A stretch of 64,000 nucleotides of DNA from SIG307 sp964609025 (lineage in GTDB: Bacteria; Bacillota; Clostridia; Lachnospirales; Lachnospiraceae): contig CAZSQM010000017.1 of the NCBI GenBank assembly GCA_964609025.1, positions 1 through 64,000 of the forward strand. Direction: 5' to 3'. Below are positions 27,516-36,551 of the stretch, piece after piece. Each line of letters opens with the position of its first letter. Within the stretch, counting starts at the first letter, position 1. The translations under genes were made by a program, and so were the position numbers. Below the pieces are notes generated by a model that was not told the origin of the DNA, searched no databases, and was given only the letters and a program-made list of their open reading frames with translations.

Positions 27516-28397
27516 ATGGCAGTCATTGAAACAACGGCCCTGACGAAAAGCTACGGAAAGGCACGGGGTATTATCGACCTGACTCTTTCCGTAAACGACG
27601 GCGAATTTTTCGGATTTATCGGGCCCAACGGCGCGGGGAAATCCACCACGATTCGAACTCTGCTGGGGCTGATTTTTCCTACCTCCGGCGAAGCAAAAAT
27701 TTTCGGGAAGGATATCGTGCGTCAGAAAACGGAGCTTCTTGCCGACATCGGCTATATGCCGTCCGAAGCGACCTTTTACAACGGAATGAAGGTGCGGGAG
27801 GTCATTTCGCTTTCCGCAAAACTGCGGAAAACCGACTGTACCGGTGAAGCGAAACAGCTGTGCGAACGACTTGCCCTGGATACAGAAAAACGGGTGGAGG
27901 AGCTTTCCTTAGGTAACCGGAAAAAGGTGTCCATCGTATGTGCCATGCAGCACAAGCCGAAGCTCTGCATTCTTGACGAACCGACCAGCGGACTTGACCC
28001 GCTGATGCAGAAGGAATTTTTTGATATTTTAAAGGAGCGCCACGCCGAAGGAGCAACGATTTTCCTCTCCTCCCACGTTCTTTCCGAAATACAGAAAAAC
28101 TGCTCCAGAGCGGCTATCATCAAGGAAGGCAGGCTGATTGCCCTCGACAGCGTAGAGAATCTTTCAAAATCCGGCGCAAAGCGTGTAACGCTGCACGGGG
28201 TAAATTCCGTGCCGGAACAGCTTGGAGCAAAATCCGTAGAGGCGGCAGCGGATTATATCAGCTTCCTATACAGCGGCGATATCAAGGAGTTGCTTCGCAC
28301 CGTAAATCATCTGCCGATTTACGATATGACCGTTACCGAACCGACCCTTGATGAAATCTTTATGCACTACTACGAGAAAGGCGGCGATACCGTATGA
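27516..28397 (+). CDS. ABC transporter ATP-binding protein
   Basis: A 293-residue ATPase with Walker A GPNGAGKST, signature ELSLGNRKKVS and Walker B LCILDEPTSGLDP, followed by a C-terminal extension typical of ABC-2 exporters of the drug or peptide type (EPTLDEIFMHYYEKGG). It energises the permease encoded next. GAAAGGA precedes the ATG at 27516; a longer frame from 27417 overlaps the TetR gene. The substrate is unknown. Confidence 0.93.
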   Translation: MAVIETTALTKSYGKARGIIDLTLSVNDGEFFGFIGPNGAGKSTTIRTLLGLIFPTSGEAKIFGKDIVRQKTELLADIGYMPSEATFYNGMKVREVISLSAKLRKTDCTGEAKQLCERLALDTEKRVEELSLGNRKKVSIVCAMQHKPKLCILDEPTSGLDPLMQKEFFDILKERHAEGATIFLSSHVLSEIQKNCSRAAIIKEGRLIALDSVENLSKSGAKRVTLHGVNSVPEQLGAKSVEAAADYISFLYSGDIKELLRTVNHLPIYDMTVTEPTLDEIFMHYYEKGGDTV

Positions 28398-29182
28398 CAA
28401 TCTACCGAAAAGAACTGAAACAGGCGGCAAAGTCATGGAGTATATGGACCTGCGCCATTGCGTTTATGATGCTGATTTGCGTACTGATGTTTCCCGAGAT
28501 GAAAAATGAAATGGACAGCGTAAGCGATGTATTTGCAAATATGGGCGGCTTCACCGCCGCTTTCGGAATGGATAAGTTAAGCTTCGGAGAACTGATGGGC
28601 TTTTACGGAATCGAGTGCGGAAACATACTCGGAATCGGCGGCGGCTTTTTTGCCGCACTGGCAGGAATCTCTCTCCTTGCCAACGAGGAAAAGGAACGTA
28701 CTGCCGAGTTTTTGCTCACCCACCCGGTCAGCCGTACTTCGGTTCTGACGCAGAAGCTGCTTTCCGTTATTACGCAAATCATTACCATGAATGCGGTTAT
28801 TATCGCAGTCAGCTTATTGTCCGCCGCACTCATCGGCGAAGAATTTAAATTGCAGGAATTCTTTCTTCTGCACATTGCCTACCTGATAATGCAGCTTGAG
28901 ATTGCCTGCATCTGCTTTGGCATTTCCGCCTTTATCCGACGCGGCAGTATCGGAATCGGTCTGGGGCTTGCGCTTGCTCTTTATTTTATGAATATCATAT
29001 GCAATATCAGCGAACAGGCTTCGTTTCTGAAATACATCACCCCTTATGCGTATTCCGATGCAAGTAAGATTATTTCCGAAGCGAAGCTGGAGCCGGGACT
29101 CATCGGAATCGGTTGCGGAATCGCCGCAGCAGGCGTTGTCATCGGCTATCTGAAGTATACCGGAAAAGATATTGCTTCGTAA
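28394..29182 (+). CDS. ABC-2 type permease
   Basis: A 262-residue membrane protein with about six hydrophobic segments, matching ABC-2 permeases. The conserved stretch LANEEKERTAEFLLTHPVSR lies between segments 2 and 3. Its ATG overlaps the stop of the ATPase gene (ATGA), showing translational coupling. With the ATPase it should form an exporter under TetR control. Confidence 0.88.
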   Translation: MTIYRKELKQAAKSWSIWTCAIAFMMLICVLMFPEMKNEMDSVSDVFANMGGFTAAFGMDKLSFGELMGFYGIECGNILGIGGGFFAALAGISLLANEEKERTAEFLLTHPVSRTSVLTQKLLSVITQIITMNAVIIAVSLLSAALIGEEFKLQEFFLLHIAYLIMQLEIACICFGISAFIRRGSIGIGLGLALALYFMNIICNISEQASFLKYITPYAYSDASKIISEAKLEPGLIGIGCGIAAAGVVIGYLKYTGKDIAS

Positions 29183-29229
29183 CCCGGGTATGACTTTCTC
29201 CCAGCCGATTCTACTTTCTTACAAGCAAC

Positions 29230-29271
29230 AAAAGCGGATACCACAGGGCAAACCCTGTGATATCCGCTTTT
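29230..29271. terminator. Bidirectional terminator, probably of the ABC operon and original ssrA
   Basis: AAAAGCGGATACCACAGGG, CAAA loop, CCCTGTGATATCCGCTTTT: a near-perfect long hairpin with A and T tails on both sides. It ends the ABC operon on the plus strand. On the minus strand it follows the left att copy at 29276-29289, so it is probably the terminator that served ssrA before the island entered. Confidence 0.85.
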
Positions 29272-29275
29272 CATA

Positions 29276-29292
29276 GACCTGAGGGGAGTCGA
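29276..29292. repeat. Left attachment-site copy
   Basis: GACCTGAGGGGAGTCGA, matching the ssrA 3' end (GACCTGAGGGGAGTTGA at 34051-34067) in 16 of 17 bases. Confidence 0.82.
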
Positions 29293-29424
29293 TTATTAGG
29301 TCGTTCTCTCGGGAGCCTTGTATTAGGCGGTTTTACAGGGCTTATGTTTTTGGGAGACATCCAAAAAAACAGGACAGAGTATACGCTCTATCCCATTTTT
29401 TAGGCTTGAGAGAGTCGGGTAAAA

Positions 29425-29505
29425 GGATTGTAAAAACCTTATCCTAGAAGGTTTACAATACACATCTGAAGACAGCCCAAGTTTTTCCATTTTTTTACAA
29501 TCCTT
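29425..29505. repeat. Short repeats near the left end of the island (possible integrase arm sites)
   Basis: AAGGATTGTAAAAA at 29424-29437 recurs inverted as TTTTTACAATCCTT at 29492-29505, and a related AAGGTTTACAATAC lies at 29448-29461. Such short repeats 130-230 bases from the crossover site would suit integrase arm-type binding sites or a regulator operator. Otherwise 29293-29551 holds no gene. Confidence 0.45.
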
Positions 29506-29551
29506 GCCTTTTGATTCCATTCTCTCATATGAATATATACTTCCCCTAAAT

Positions 29552-30391
29552 TTATCTTTTCTTAAATTCTTTATTTTTCAAACACTCTTTTCGATATTCT
29601 ATATCCTCAGCATATACTTCAGGGAACTTCTGTTCCAGGATACAACGCATAGTATCATCCTGGCTCAACTTAAACCACTGTTGCACGATATCATAATAGT
29701 GTTTATAATCCCTTTGCATTTCTTCCGAACGCCAATATTTCTCCAATCTTTGTTTTTCTTTTTCTTCATTTTCATCGAGTTTTTCTTTCTTTTCAATCCT
29801 ATATTTCATTATGCAATTATCCACATAATGTTTCGCTGGAATATCCGGTATTGTTTCATATAAGAACTCACTTTGTTTCAAAATATAACCTTCTCGACCA
29901 TCAATATCACCACCAATTCTGCTAATAAGATCATATAAATGATATAATCTACATAACGGTAAGTATAACACCATCTCTGACATCGTAGCGATATGAAATC
30001 CTTCACTTAATCCAAACTCATCACTGATACTTAATGGACAAAAGCGATTGGATAAATCGTAGAGATACTTTACAGTTCCCATAGCAAACTTCCTCGTATA
30101 ATCATCACTATTTTTCTCTGCTTTGATTGGAGAAATTTCATTCTCCAAAAAATCATCAATAAAAATCAAATTCTCATTAGTCAAAATCTCTAATGGTAAT
30201 TCCAGACATTCTGCTATTGCCATTAGAGTCTCCTTTGTTGTTCTTCTTCAATTAATCACATTACTAATTGTTTGCACCCCTACGCAATTTGCTGGATTCT
30301 CTTCCTCCATACACTTAGCAAAGCTCCTAATCGAATCAAAACCCTTAGAAAAAATCAATAATTCTATTCGTCTACCTAATCTATTTTTCAT
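29552..30391 (-). pseudogene. XRE-type regulator interrupted by in-frame TGA
   Basis: From the ATG at 30391 (AGGTGG upstream), 47 codons encode an N-terminal HTH ending GVQTISNVIN. A TGA follows at 30250-30248. The same frame then continues RRTTKETLMAIAECLELPLE through 223 further codons to 29552. Joined, the text is a normal XRE domain (...SNVIN-x-RRTTKETLMAIAE...) where x is usually glycine; GGA to TGA is a one-base change. The long C-terminal part is of unknown function. As it stands the product is truncated, or restarts at the internal ATG 30223 without an HTH. Confidence 0.78.
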
Positions 30392-30489
30392 AGTAGCACC
30401 ACCTCCTTATCAATATCATAACTTACATAACACGCTTTGTCACGCCCAATATATTGGACAACCGATGCTACTACATTAAGAATTACCCA

Positions 30490-31637
30490 TTATATAATCT
30501 CCGTCATCGCCTTTGCTTCCTGCTCTTTTATTACGTGAATGTATTTCGTATATGTAATCATAATATTAGCATGTCCCATCAAACGACTCACCACCTCAAT
30601 ACCAACACCGGCACGTATTAATACCGAACCGAAAGTGTGCCTCAACGTATGCGGGGTAACTGCCTCTGACAGATTGGCTCTTTTAAGCAATCTCTCAAGA
30701 CTACGACTTAAGTTACTAGGATCCTCTTGTGTCCCGACTCTCGTACATGCGACATAGGCCGATGTAATTCCTTTTTCCTCATCATATTCCTTCATCATGT
30801 TGAGATAATCCTTCAGATTACTATTTAACGGCAACATTCTTTCTGCGGCTGTTTTTGTCCCATCCTTTATCCTAGTTTTCTCTTCCCCAAGCAGCCCCGT
30901 TTGTAAAGTGCTATGAATATGTATGTAATTCTCTTCAAAATGAATATCAGCCCACCTTAAAGCAATCATCTCTCCGATACGAAGCCCCGTACCAATCATA
31001 AATACGAGCACCAGTGCATCCCGATAACGGATCTGACCCTTTTTCGTACGTACCATTGCAGATTCTCTGAACCTCATTATTTCCTCATCAGAAAGAGCAA
31101 ACTGTTCCTTTGTTTTCGTTACAATGTTACTCTCTCTAGGAATCACTACATCCTCACACGGGTTCTTCGCAATCACTTCCTTCTTAACTGCATGAGCAAA
31201 ACATGGTCCTAATAAATGCATTATCCTCTTCAGCCCAGACTTTGCAAGAGGTTTCCTTCCTCTGGTTCCCAAAGCATGGTCGTTAATCAAGACCTGAATA
31301 TCATCCGTCGTAATCTCACATAATCTCTTTTTTCCTATTGTTTCCTTGATTTGATGCTCAAACACAGATGCTAAACGCGCATATGAAGACGGTTCTATCG
31401 ATGTACGCTTATAGGTCTGTAGCCATTCCTCCATATATTCGTTTAGCGTTATCTTTTTTGGATTATATGTCCCTTTTTCCCTTTTCTCCATATACTCTCT
31501 TGCTTTCCTTTTGCATTCCGCTTTCGATTCACCATAAATGACTTTCGTTCTCCCTTATAAGAAACTCTTCCTTCCAAAAGTCCATTTTTTCGTTCACGGA
31601 ATGCCATATTATTTACCGCTTGAGATATGTTGTACAT
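30490..31637 (-). pseudogene. Tyrosine integrase with frameshift in its N-terminal domain
   Basis: The catalytic domain is intact: GTGLRIGE (Arg), HTLRHTF (His-x-x-Arg), GHANI and TYTKYIHV (Tyr). The N-terminal AP2-like arm-binding domain (RKNGLLEGRVSYKGERKS) is in another frame. At 31536-31538 (AAA, plus strand) one extra base would join KGERKSF to YGESKAECKRKAREYMEKRE, the expected continuation. Translation from the ATG at 31491 would give a protein lacking the arm-binding domain. It is the likely integrase of the ssrA island. Confidence 0.8.
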
Positions 31638-31857
31638 ACATGTTCCTTTCTATCCGTCAAAAAATGTATCACATATATATTATGCAAATAATAGCAGCGC
31701 GAAGCTGTCATTTCTCTCGATTCACTTCACCTCCTCCGAAGGACATAACACCGCATCCCTTCAATGTTATGTTGGTGTTAGAATAAATTTAGTACAAAAC
31801 AAAATGAGACATTCCCTGAATCATAGTGTATAATACAACTACGAGGAGGAACTCATT

Positions 31858-32157
31858 ATGTTACGTAAGAAAACACAACACGCCAAACAGTTTAAGTTGG
31901 ATGCCATCAACTATCGCAAAGAACATCCTGACCTTACACAAGTCGAATGCGCCAAAAACCTCGGAATCGGCGTTAGCACCCTTGCCCGTTGGGAATCCCA
32001 ATTCAGAGATAATGACGGCGACATTCCTGTCAGAGGTTCCGGTAACTACGAATCCGATGAAGCAAAAGAAATCGCCCGTTTCAAACGGGAACTTCGTGAT
32101 GCTCAGGATGCGCTTGATGTGTTAAAAAAAGCCATCGGCATTCTGGGAAAAGACTAA
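31858..32157 (+). CDS. IS3-family transposase OrfA (HTH protein)
   Basis: A 99-residue protein with an N-terminal HTH (HAKQFKLDAINYRKEHPDLT, then ECAKNLGIGVSTLARWESQF) and a C-terminal leucine-zipper region (IARFKRELRDAQDALDVLKK). GAGGAGGAA precedes the ATG. Near its end an A7 run at 32124-32130 sits in the phase A-AAA-AAA, a typical -1 slippage site producing the OrfAB transposase. Confidence 0.85.
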   Translation: MLRKKTQHAKQFKLDAINYRKEHPDLTQVECAKNLGIGVSTLARWESQFRDNDGDIPVRGSGNYESDEAKEIARFKRELRDAQDALDVLKKAIGILGKD

Positions 32158-33047
32158 CAGAAGCTATTTATACCGAAGTTTCTGCTAAAGTAGAGGCATC
32201 TAAAGTTACCGGACGCCACGTCTCTACTTCCGGAATGCTGAAAATTTTAGGCTTGTCCCGCTCCGGTTACCGGGCTTTTCTCAACCGAAAAGTTTCTCCT
32301 TCCAAGCAAAGAAAAGAAGCTGTGAAAAAGAAAATCCGGAAGATTTATGACAAATCCAAGCAGAATTATGGTGCTCCTAAAATCACTCGAGAACTCCGTA
32401 AATCCGGCGAAACCATATCCGAACGCAATATGCGCGAAATGGGTATCAAAGCCCCGTGGATTAAGCCTTGGACCACCACTACCCGAGACTCCGATTTCAG
32501 CGAAGAACTGAAAAATGTTCTTAACGAGCAGTTCAACCCGGAACGTCCTAACGCCGTTTGGTGTACTGATATCACCTATATCTGGACGCAAGACGGGTTC
32601 GTCTACCTTAACTGCATTATGGACTTATTTGCCAGAAAAATCATTGCCTGGACACTCTCTAAGACGATGGAAGTATCCACCGTCCTTGAAACTATTAATA
32701 AAGCAAAGGCTTATCGCCAAACCGATTTACCTTTGATTATTCACACAGATCGTGGCAGCCAGTATGTTTCCATCGCCTGACGAGAAGCCACAGAAAAGAT
32801 GCAGCGAAGCTACTCTCATACCGGATACCCATATGATAACGCATGCATCGAGTCCTTTCATTCTCTTATCAAGAGAGAATGGTTAAACCGGTTCAGTATT
32901 CGCAACTACAACCATGCCTACCGGCTTGTTTTCGAATACATTGAAACCTTTTATAACACTGTCAGAATCCACAGTCATTGTGGTTACATATCACCTGACG
33001 AATACGAAAAACTCTATGAAAAGGGCGCGTCTCTGTCTGCTGCCTAG
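32130..33047 (+). pseudogene. IS3-family transposase OrfB interrupted by TGA
   Basis: The frame is entered by -1 slippage at 32124-32130. DDE residues are seen in VWCTDITYI, HTDRGSQYV and NACIESFHSL. A TGA at 32778-32780 splits the gene after HTDRGSQYVSIA; the same frame continues REATEKMQRSYS through the DDE glutamate to 33047. The segment ETISERNMREMGIK also looks a few residues short compared with the usual family pattern, suggesting a small in-frame deletion. The product would lack the last catalytic residue. Confidence 0.8.
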
Positions 33048-33161
33048 CAGGCAGAACCACTCATTTTAATTTGCACTAAATGTTGACAGAGGACCAAACA
33101 GAAGCATCAGCAAAGATACACTACCTTCACTGATGCTTCACGTCTCTCTGATTCATTATCT

Positions 33162-33571
33162 TTACTTTGCCAAGTACTCTGTCGGTGTAATCGCCTCCAC
33201 CTCAGAAGCCTTATAATCTGCAACATTTCTCGTCACAATGTACTCTGTGCCGTAAGCCTTGGCACATTCCATCTGCAAACAATCCTCAAAGTCGGAGAAC
33301 TCACCGTTTTGCAAGCCTGCAAGTAACTTCACTCTATCGATACCTTCTACTTCGAAGATTTTACACAGATTCGTCAATACCGCTCTTCTTTCTTCTATGC
33401 TGTAATCCTTTCGCAAGATAAAAAACATATTAGAAATCGAATGTGCCGCAATGCAACCGTTCACTTTTCCTTCTACACACGCAAATCTTCTTTGCGTCCT
33501 CATAATACGGCTCTCTTGTGAGAAGATAATCCAATAATACATTGGTATCAATCAAAATTCTACTTACCATA
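33162..33571 (-). pseudogene. VapC-like PIN-domain toxin with frameshift
   Basis: From the ATG at 33571 the frame reads MVSRILIDTNVLLDYLLT and EPYYEDAKKI, a classic PIN N-terminus with the first catalytic Asp. At 33483-33485 (AAA, plus strand) removal of one base restores ACVEGKVNGCIAAHSISN and the rest, including the acidic EFSDFEDCLQ motif and VTRNVADYK. As sequenced, the toxin stops early. The start overlaps the antitoxin stop by 12 bases, as usual for toxin-antitoxin pairs. Confidence 0.8.
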
Positions 33572-33784
33572 TTTTGCATCCCTATAAGAAGCTAACTCTG
33601 CATCATCGTCCGTTACCGTTCCCTTTTTGCGTAACAACTCCAACTGTGCAAACGCTTCCTCCCTCTCCGGTTTATTATCCGTATACAAGCCGTTTACACC
33701 TTGCATAATCTGCAAAATAAATACGACCTTATCCTCTGGCATCTTTTCCAGTTCTCTGAATGCCGTCTGTCTGATTGCCGTCAT
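33560..33784 (-). CDS. Antitoxin partner of the PIN toxin
   Basis: A 74-residue protein, MTAIRQTAFRELEKMPEDKV, with a helical, acidic character and an end ASYRDAKYGK, resembling small antitoxins encoded before PIN toxins. The ATG at 33784 has GGGAGGTG upstream; the longer frame to 33793 lacks it. With the toxin broken the antitoxin is orphaned. Confidence 0.7.
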   Translation of the reverse strand: MTAIRQTAFRELEKMPEDKVVFILQIMQGVNGLYTDNKPEREEAFAQLELLRKKGTVTDDDAELASYRDAKYGK

Positions 33785-34048
33785 ACCGCACACCTCCCGT
33801 TCTTTCAGCTAAACAACAATACATTTCCCTATCTCTATTGTACCACAAATCCTATGAATATGCTACCTAATATTAACAAATATCCTTTTATACAGCAATA
33901 GACCAAGCTCATTCAAGCATTGGTCTATCCTTTTGATTAGCTCTTTGATTACCTTATACAAATTTCCAGAAGAAAACGTGTTATCGAAGTTCTCCTTTCT
34001 TCTAGTATTTACAAGGTTTTCCAGACTTTTTCAAGTCTGAATTCAGAG

Positions 34049-34392
34049 TGGACCTGAGGGGAGTTGAACCCCTGTCCGAAAGCCCTTCCGCTACGGCATC
34101 TTCCATCATAGTTTGTCCTTTGACATTCCCTCCGCTTACCGCCGGCAAACAGGCTGTAAGCTTTAGTAGCTTCATGATACGCCTATACGTGCAAAGCTTA
34201 ACGTATATCGTTTCCTACATCGTCGATGCCAGGGTCCGGATGTGTAGGTGCACCAGGTCTGACAGCTGCCATTAGGCAGCGATTGCTAAATTATCTTCAG
34301 CGTTTAATTTTAATTTCCGAGTTTTAACGTGGTCCCGGACCACGGATGGCTTCCATAGCTTCAAAACCCCCGTCGAAACCGGTACAAGCCCC
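34049..34392 (-). ncRNA. ssrA: tmRNA (ssrA)
   Basis: About 343 nucleotides on the minus strand. The 5' end is GGGCUUGUACCGGUUUCGAC, the conserved tmRNA opening; the 3' end is GGGGUUCAACUCCCC then CAGGUCC plus discriminator A, pairing with GGGCUUG over seven bases. CCA is not encoded. The tag frame ends NAEDNLAIAA followed by UAA. tmRNA with SmpB rescues stalled ribosomes. Its 3' end doubles as the right attachment site of the island. Confidence 0.95.
34051..34067. repeat. Right attachment-site copy within ssrA
   Basis: GACCTGAGGGGAGTTGA, covering the tmRNA acceptor and T-arm; see the left copy at 29276-29292. Confidence 0.82.
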
Positions 34393-34439
34393 GGTAATGA
34401 TTTGTCAAACCGACAAACCGGTTGTTTTACGCTGTTATC

Positions 34440-34468
34440 AGCATAGCATATCTTTTCCTCGTTGTCAA
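34440..34468 (-). promoter_or_regulatory. ssrA promoter
   Basis: On the minus strand TTGACA (34468-34463), 17-base spacer, TATGCT (34445-34440), about 45 bases before the mature tmRNA 5' end, as expected for a precursor trimmed by RNase P. Confidence 0.8.
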
Positions 34469-35665
34469 TTACGGCAGTGTGGAAATTTTTTCTTTTTTTG
34501 CCTTTGTTTCGAGTTTTTTCACCTCTGTTTTCCCTTTTCCCTCTTTCTTCTCCGCCGCCTTCTGCGGCAGTTCTATTTTCATATTCGTACCTACGCCTAC
34601 CATCGCTTTCAGAAGGGCAAGCAGCATTTCCTTTGCCTTTTTATCCATCGTGTTATAGGAACGGATAATTGCCGTAACGCTTTTCCATTTATCTTTGTTT
34701 AAATCCGCAAGCGTTTTTGCATCCGTCGAAGTCAGGACCTCATAGATACGGTCGCAGAAAAACTCTAACTCTTCGGGCTTTAACCCGCTCATCCATTCCT
34801 TTACCCCCACTGCCAGCCGTCTGCTGCTCAGCTTTACATCCGGAAGCTTGATAAACCCGGCGCCCAGCACCTCCCACGAGGTCACATCATGCTGTAAAAT
34901 TCCGACATGACTGCTTTTTACCACCTGATAATCTTCTTCGTGTTCCAACAGCATTCCTACAATGGAGGACTCCGGCACCCACGTTTCCACTCTGCACTTC
35001 ATCTCCTGATAAGAACGGCTCTCAATAAACGCCCGGTCAAAGCCCGGTCCGTCAAAATTGTAGACACGCAAAATACGTTTGGACAGCGTTTTTCTGCACT
35101 TCACCGCCGCATAAACCGCCAGATTCCCGCCCTTGGAATGTCCGCCGATATACACCCGTCCTCCGCCGTCCAAAAGCACCCGTTCCAAATAGGCGAGCGC
35201 ATCCGTCTGCGCCGGGACCGGCGAAAGAAAGCACATGTTAAAATCTTCCTTCCAGCCGACTAAGGAATCATCCGTTCCCCGGTAGGAAATGTAGCTTTCC
35301 CGTTTTCCGAGAACAAGCTCCACCGCAGCAAACTGCTCTTCTGCCGCCACGTCGGTCCGGCTCACATAGTTGCGCAGGATAAGGGAAGCAAACCGCTTTG
35401 TCTGCGCCATTTCACGCAATAAAATGCCGGCAGTCCGCAGCGCAAAGGAAACACAATGCTCCAGTTCCTTCTGGGTGTGAAGCTCCCAGTAGCGCTTTGA
35501 CGCGTAGGCAAGCGTACACTCCTGTCGTTCTTCGCCGTCGCCGATAATCCCCTTTAAATCCAGATAGGAAATCTGGGACAAAAGCAGCGCGTCCACCGCA
35601 TTTAACGGTACCTCGTCAAAGGTAATATCCCCGCGCCAGGTCAGATAATCCGATAAACTTGCCAT
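34469..35665 (-). CDS. DUF2974 (Mbeg1-like) alpha/beta hydrolase
   Basis: A 398-residue protein. The lipase-like core contains YISYRGTDDSLVGWKEDF and the nucleophile elbow VYIGGHSKGGNLAVYAA (G-H-S-K-G), followed by NFDGPGF. This is the DUF2974 pattern of serine hydrolases common in Firmicutes. The C-terminus is lysine- and glutamate-rich. The substrate is unknown, possibly lipids. TAAGGAGG precedes the ATG. The start sits two bases after the upstream GNAT stop, so they are co-transcribed. Confidence 0.82.
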   Translation of the reverse strand: MASLSDYLTWRGDITFDEVPLNAVDALLLSQISYLDLKGIIGDGEERQECTLAYASKRYWELHTQKELEHCVSFALRTAGILLREMAQTKRFASLILRNYVSRTDVAAEEQFAAVELVLGKRESYISYRGTDDSLVGWKEDFNMCFLSPVPAQTDALAYLERVLLDGGGRVYIGGHSKGGNLAVYAAVKCRKTLSKRILRVYNFDGPGFDRAFIESRSYQEMKCRVETWVPESSIVGMLLEHEEDYQVVKSSHVGILQHDVTSWEVLGAGFIKLPDVKLSSRRLAVGVKEWMSGLKPEELEFFCDRIYEVLTSTDAKTLADLNKDKWKSVTAIIRSYNTMDKKAKEMLLALLKAMVGVGTNMKIELPQKAAEKKEGKGKTEVKKLETKAKKEKISTLP

Positions 35666-35666
35666 G

Positions 35667-36551
35667 CTAGTCCTCCTTATTTTGCAGTTCTGTCTGCGTC
35701 AAACGCTTTTCTCCCATCCACTGAACATCCCTAACCTCAAACCCAATCGTCCGATACCAGTCCACCAGTTCCACATACAAAAGCTCTACTGCGGTACAGC
35801 CCTGCCTTTGCAGGTGTTCTGCCGCCCGCTTTACCATCTGTCTTCCGATACCGCGCTTTCTTACCGCAGGAACCACACCCACGCAGCCGATTCCGCCCAC
35901 CTGTTCCCCTTCTTTTACAAACCTTCCGTCTGTCGGGGAAACCAGTGCAAAACCAATCACCATCCCGTTTTCGTCTGCAATAAAAACTTCTTTCGGATCG
36001 CACCCGTTAAAGTAAGGAAGCCATCCCTCATCTACTTCCTTTACCGCCTGCAAAATCTTTTCCTTTTCCGCATTCTTTGCAAACCGGAACGAAACCGTTC
36101 CCGGAGCGGCAGGCAGTTCTACGTTCTCCGACTTCCGGTTGGAAAACTCCAGCCGCATATTAACGCTCGACCACTCCGCCGTGTACCCGCGGTGCAAAAA
36201 AAAGGAAACGCTCTCCTTGTCTGCCTCGGGCACGCCCTGTAACAGATAGTATGTGCTCCTGCCAAGAATCACTTTATCATAGCCTAAGCCCTTAATATAG
36301 TCTTCCGCTTCCGACAGCAGGACGCTGCCGATGCCCTGCCGTCTATACAGCGGCGAAACGCAAAGCAACACAACGGAATTTTCATAGAGCATTGCAAACC
36401 CAAGGAGTTCTGTTTCGTTACGCCGTTCAAAAACCTGCATTTTCCCCTCCGGCAGCAGCTTTTCAAACCTATCCCGTTCTACCGGGTATTCCGGAAAGCA
36501 CGCTCTGTATAAGAAGTATCTTTCCTTTTTTGCCCTATCATTCATCGGCAT
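35667..36551 (-). CDS. Tandem GNAT acetyltransferase
   Basis: A 294-residue protein with two GNAT-like halves. Acetyl-CoA loops are visible as SPLYRRQGIGSVLLSEAE (about 90-105) and VPAVRKRGIGRQMVKRAA (about 235-252). The C-terminal domain also has VDWYRTIGFEVRD, the usual last strand. Acceptors are unknown. AAAGGAGG lies upstream of the ATG. It belongs to the minus-strand run 37854 to 34469. Confidence 0.82.
   Translation of the reverse strand: MPMNDRAKKERYFLYRACFPEYPVERDRFEKLLPEGKMQVFERRNETELLGFAMLYENSVVLLCVSPLYRRQGIGSVLLSEAEDYIKGLGYDKVILGRSTYYLLQGVPEADKESVSFFLHRGYTAEWSSVNMRLEFSNRKSENVELPAAPGTVSFRFAKNAEKEKILQAVKEVDEGWLPYFNGCDPKEVFIADENGMVIGFALVSPTDGRFVKEGEQVGGIGCVGVVPAVRKRGIGRQMVKRAAEHLQRQGCTAVELLYVELVDWYRTIGFEVRDVQWMGEKRLTQTELQNKED

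Larger units (their letters stand above)
31772..33097 (+). mobile_element. IS3-family (IS150-like) insertion sequence, inactivated
   Basis: Carries orfA and orfB in the IS3 arrangement. Terminal inverted repeats share TTGGT at the outer ends and ATTTAGT-R-CAAA then AAAATGAG inside (31772-31808 against 33060-33097). A target duplication could not be recognised. The transposase is disrupted by an internal TGA, so the copy is probably dead. It lies between the island's integrase and its toxin-antitoxin pair. Confidence 0.78.
29276..34067. mobile_element. Decayed integrative island in the ssrA 3' end
   Basis: Bounded by a direct repeat: GACCTGAGGGGAGT at 29276-29289 and 34051-34064, extended to 17 bases with one mismatch. 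The right copy is the 3' end (T-arm and acceptor) of tmRNA. Inside are a tyrosine integrase, an XRE-like regulator, an IS3-type insertion and a PIN-toxin/antitoxin pair. The integrase, regulator, toxin and transposase are all interrupted. The island is visibly more AT-rich than the flanks. It appears unable to move on its own. Confidence 0.82.

Noticed and set aside
32778..32780. TGA codons in the island as recoded sense codons
   Set aside because: TGA ends many intact genes in the window, no SECIS-like structure was seen, and neighbouring genes carry frameshifts too, so simple decay is more likely.
34048..34275. A 75-residue open frame on the plus strand starting MDLRGVEPLSESPSA
   Set aside because: It lies entirely within ssrA on the opposite strand; such frames over tRNA-like sequences are a well-known annotation artefact.
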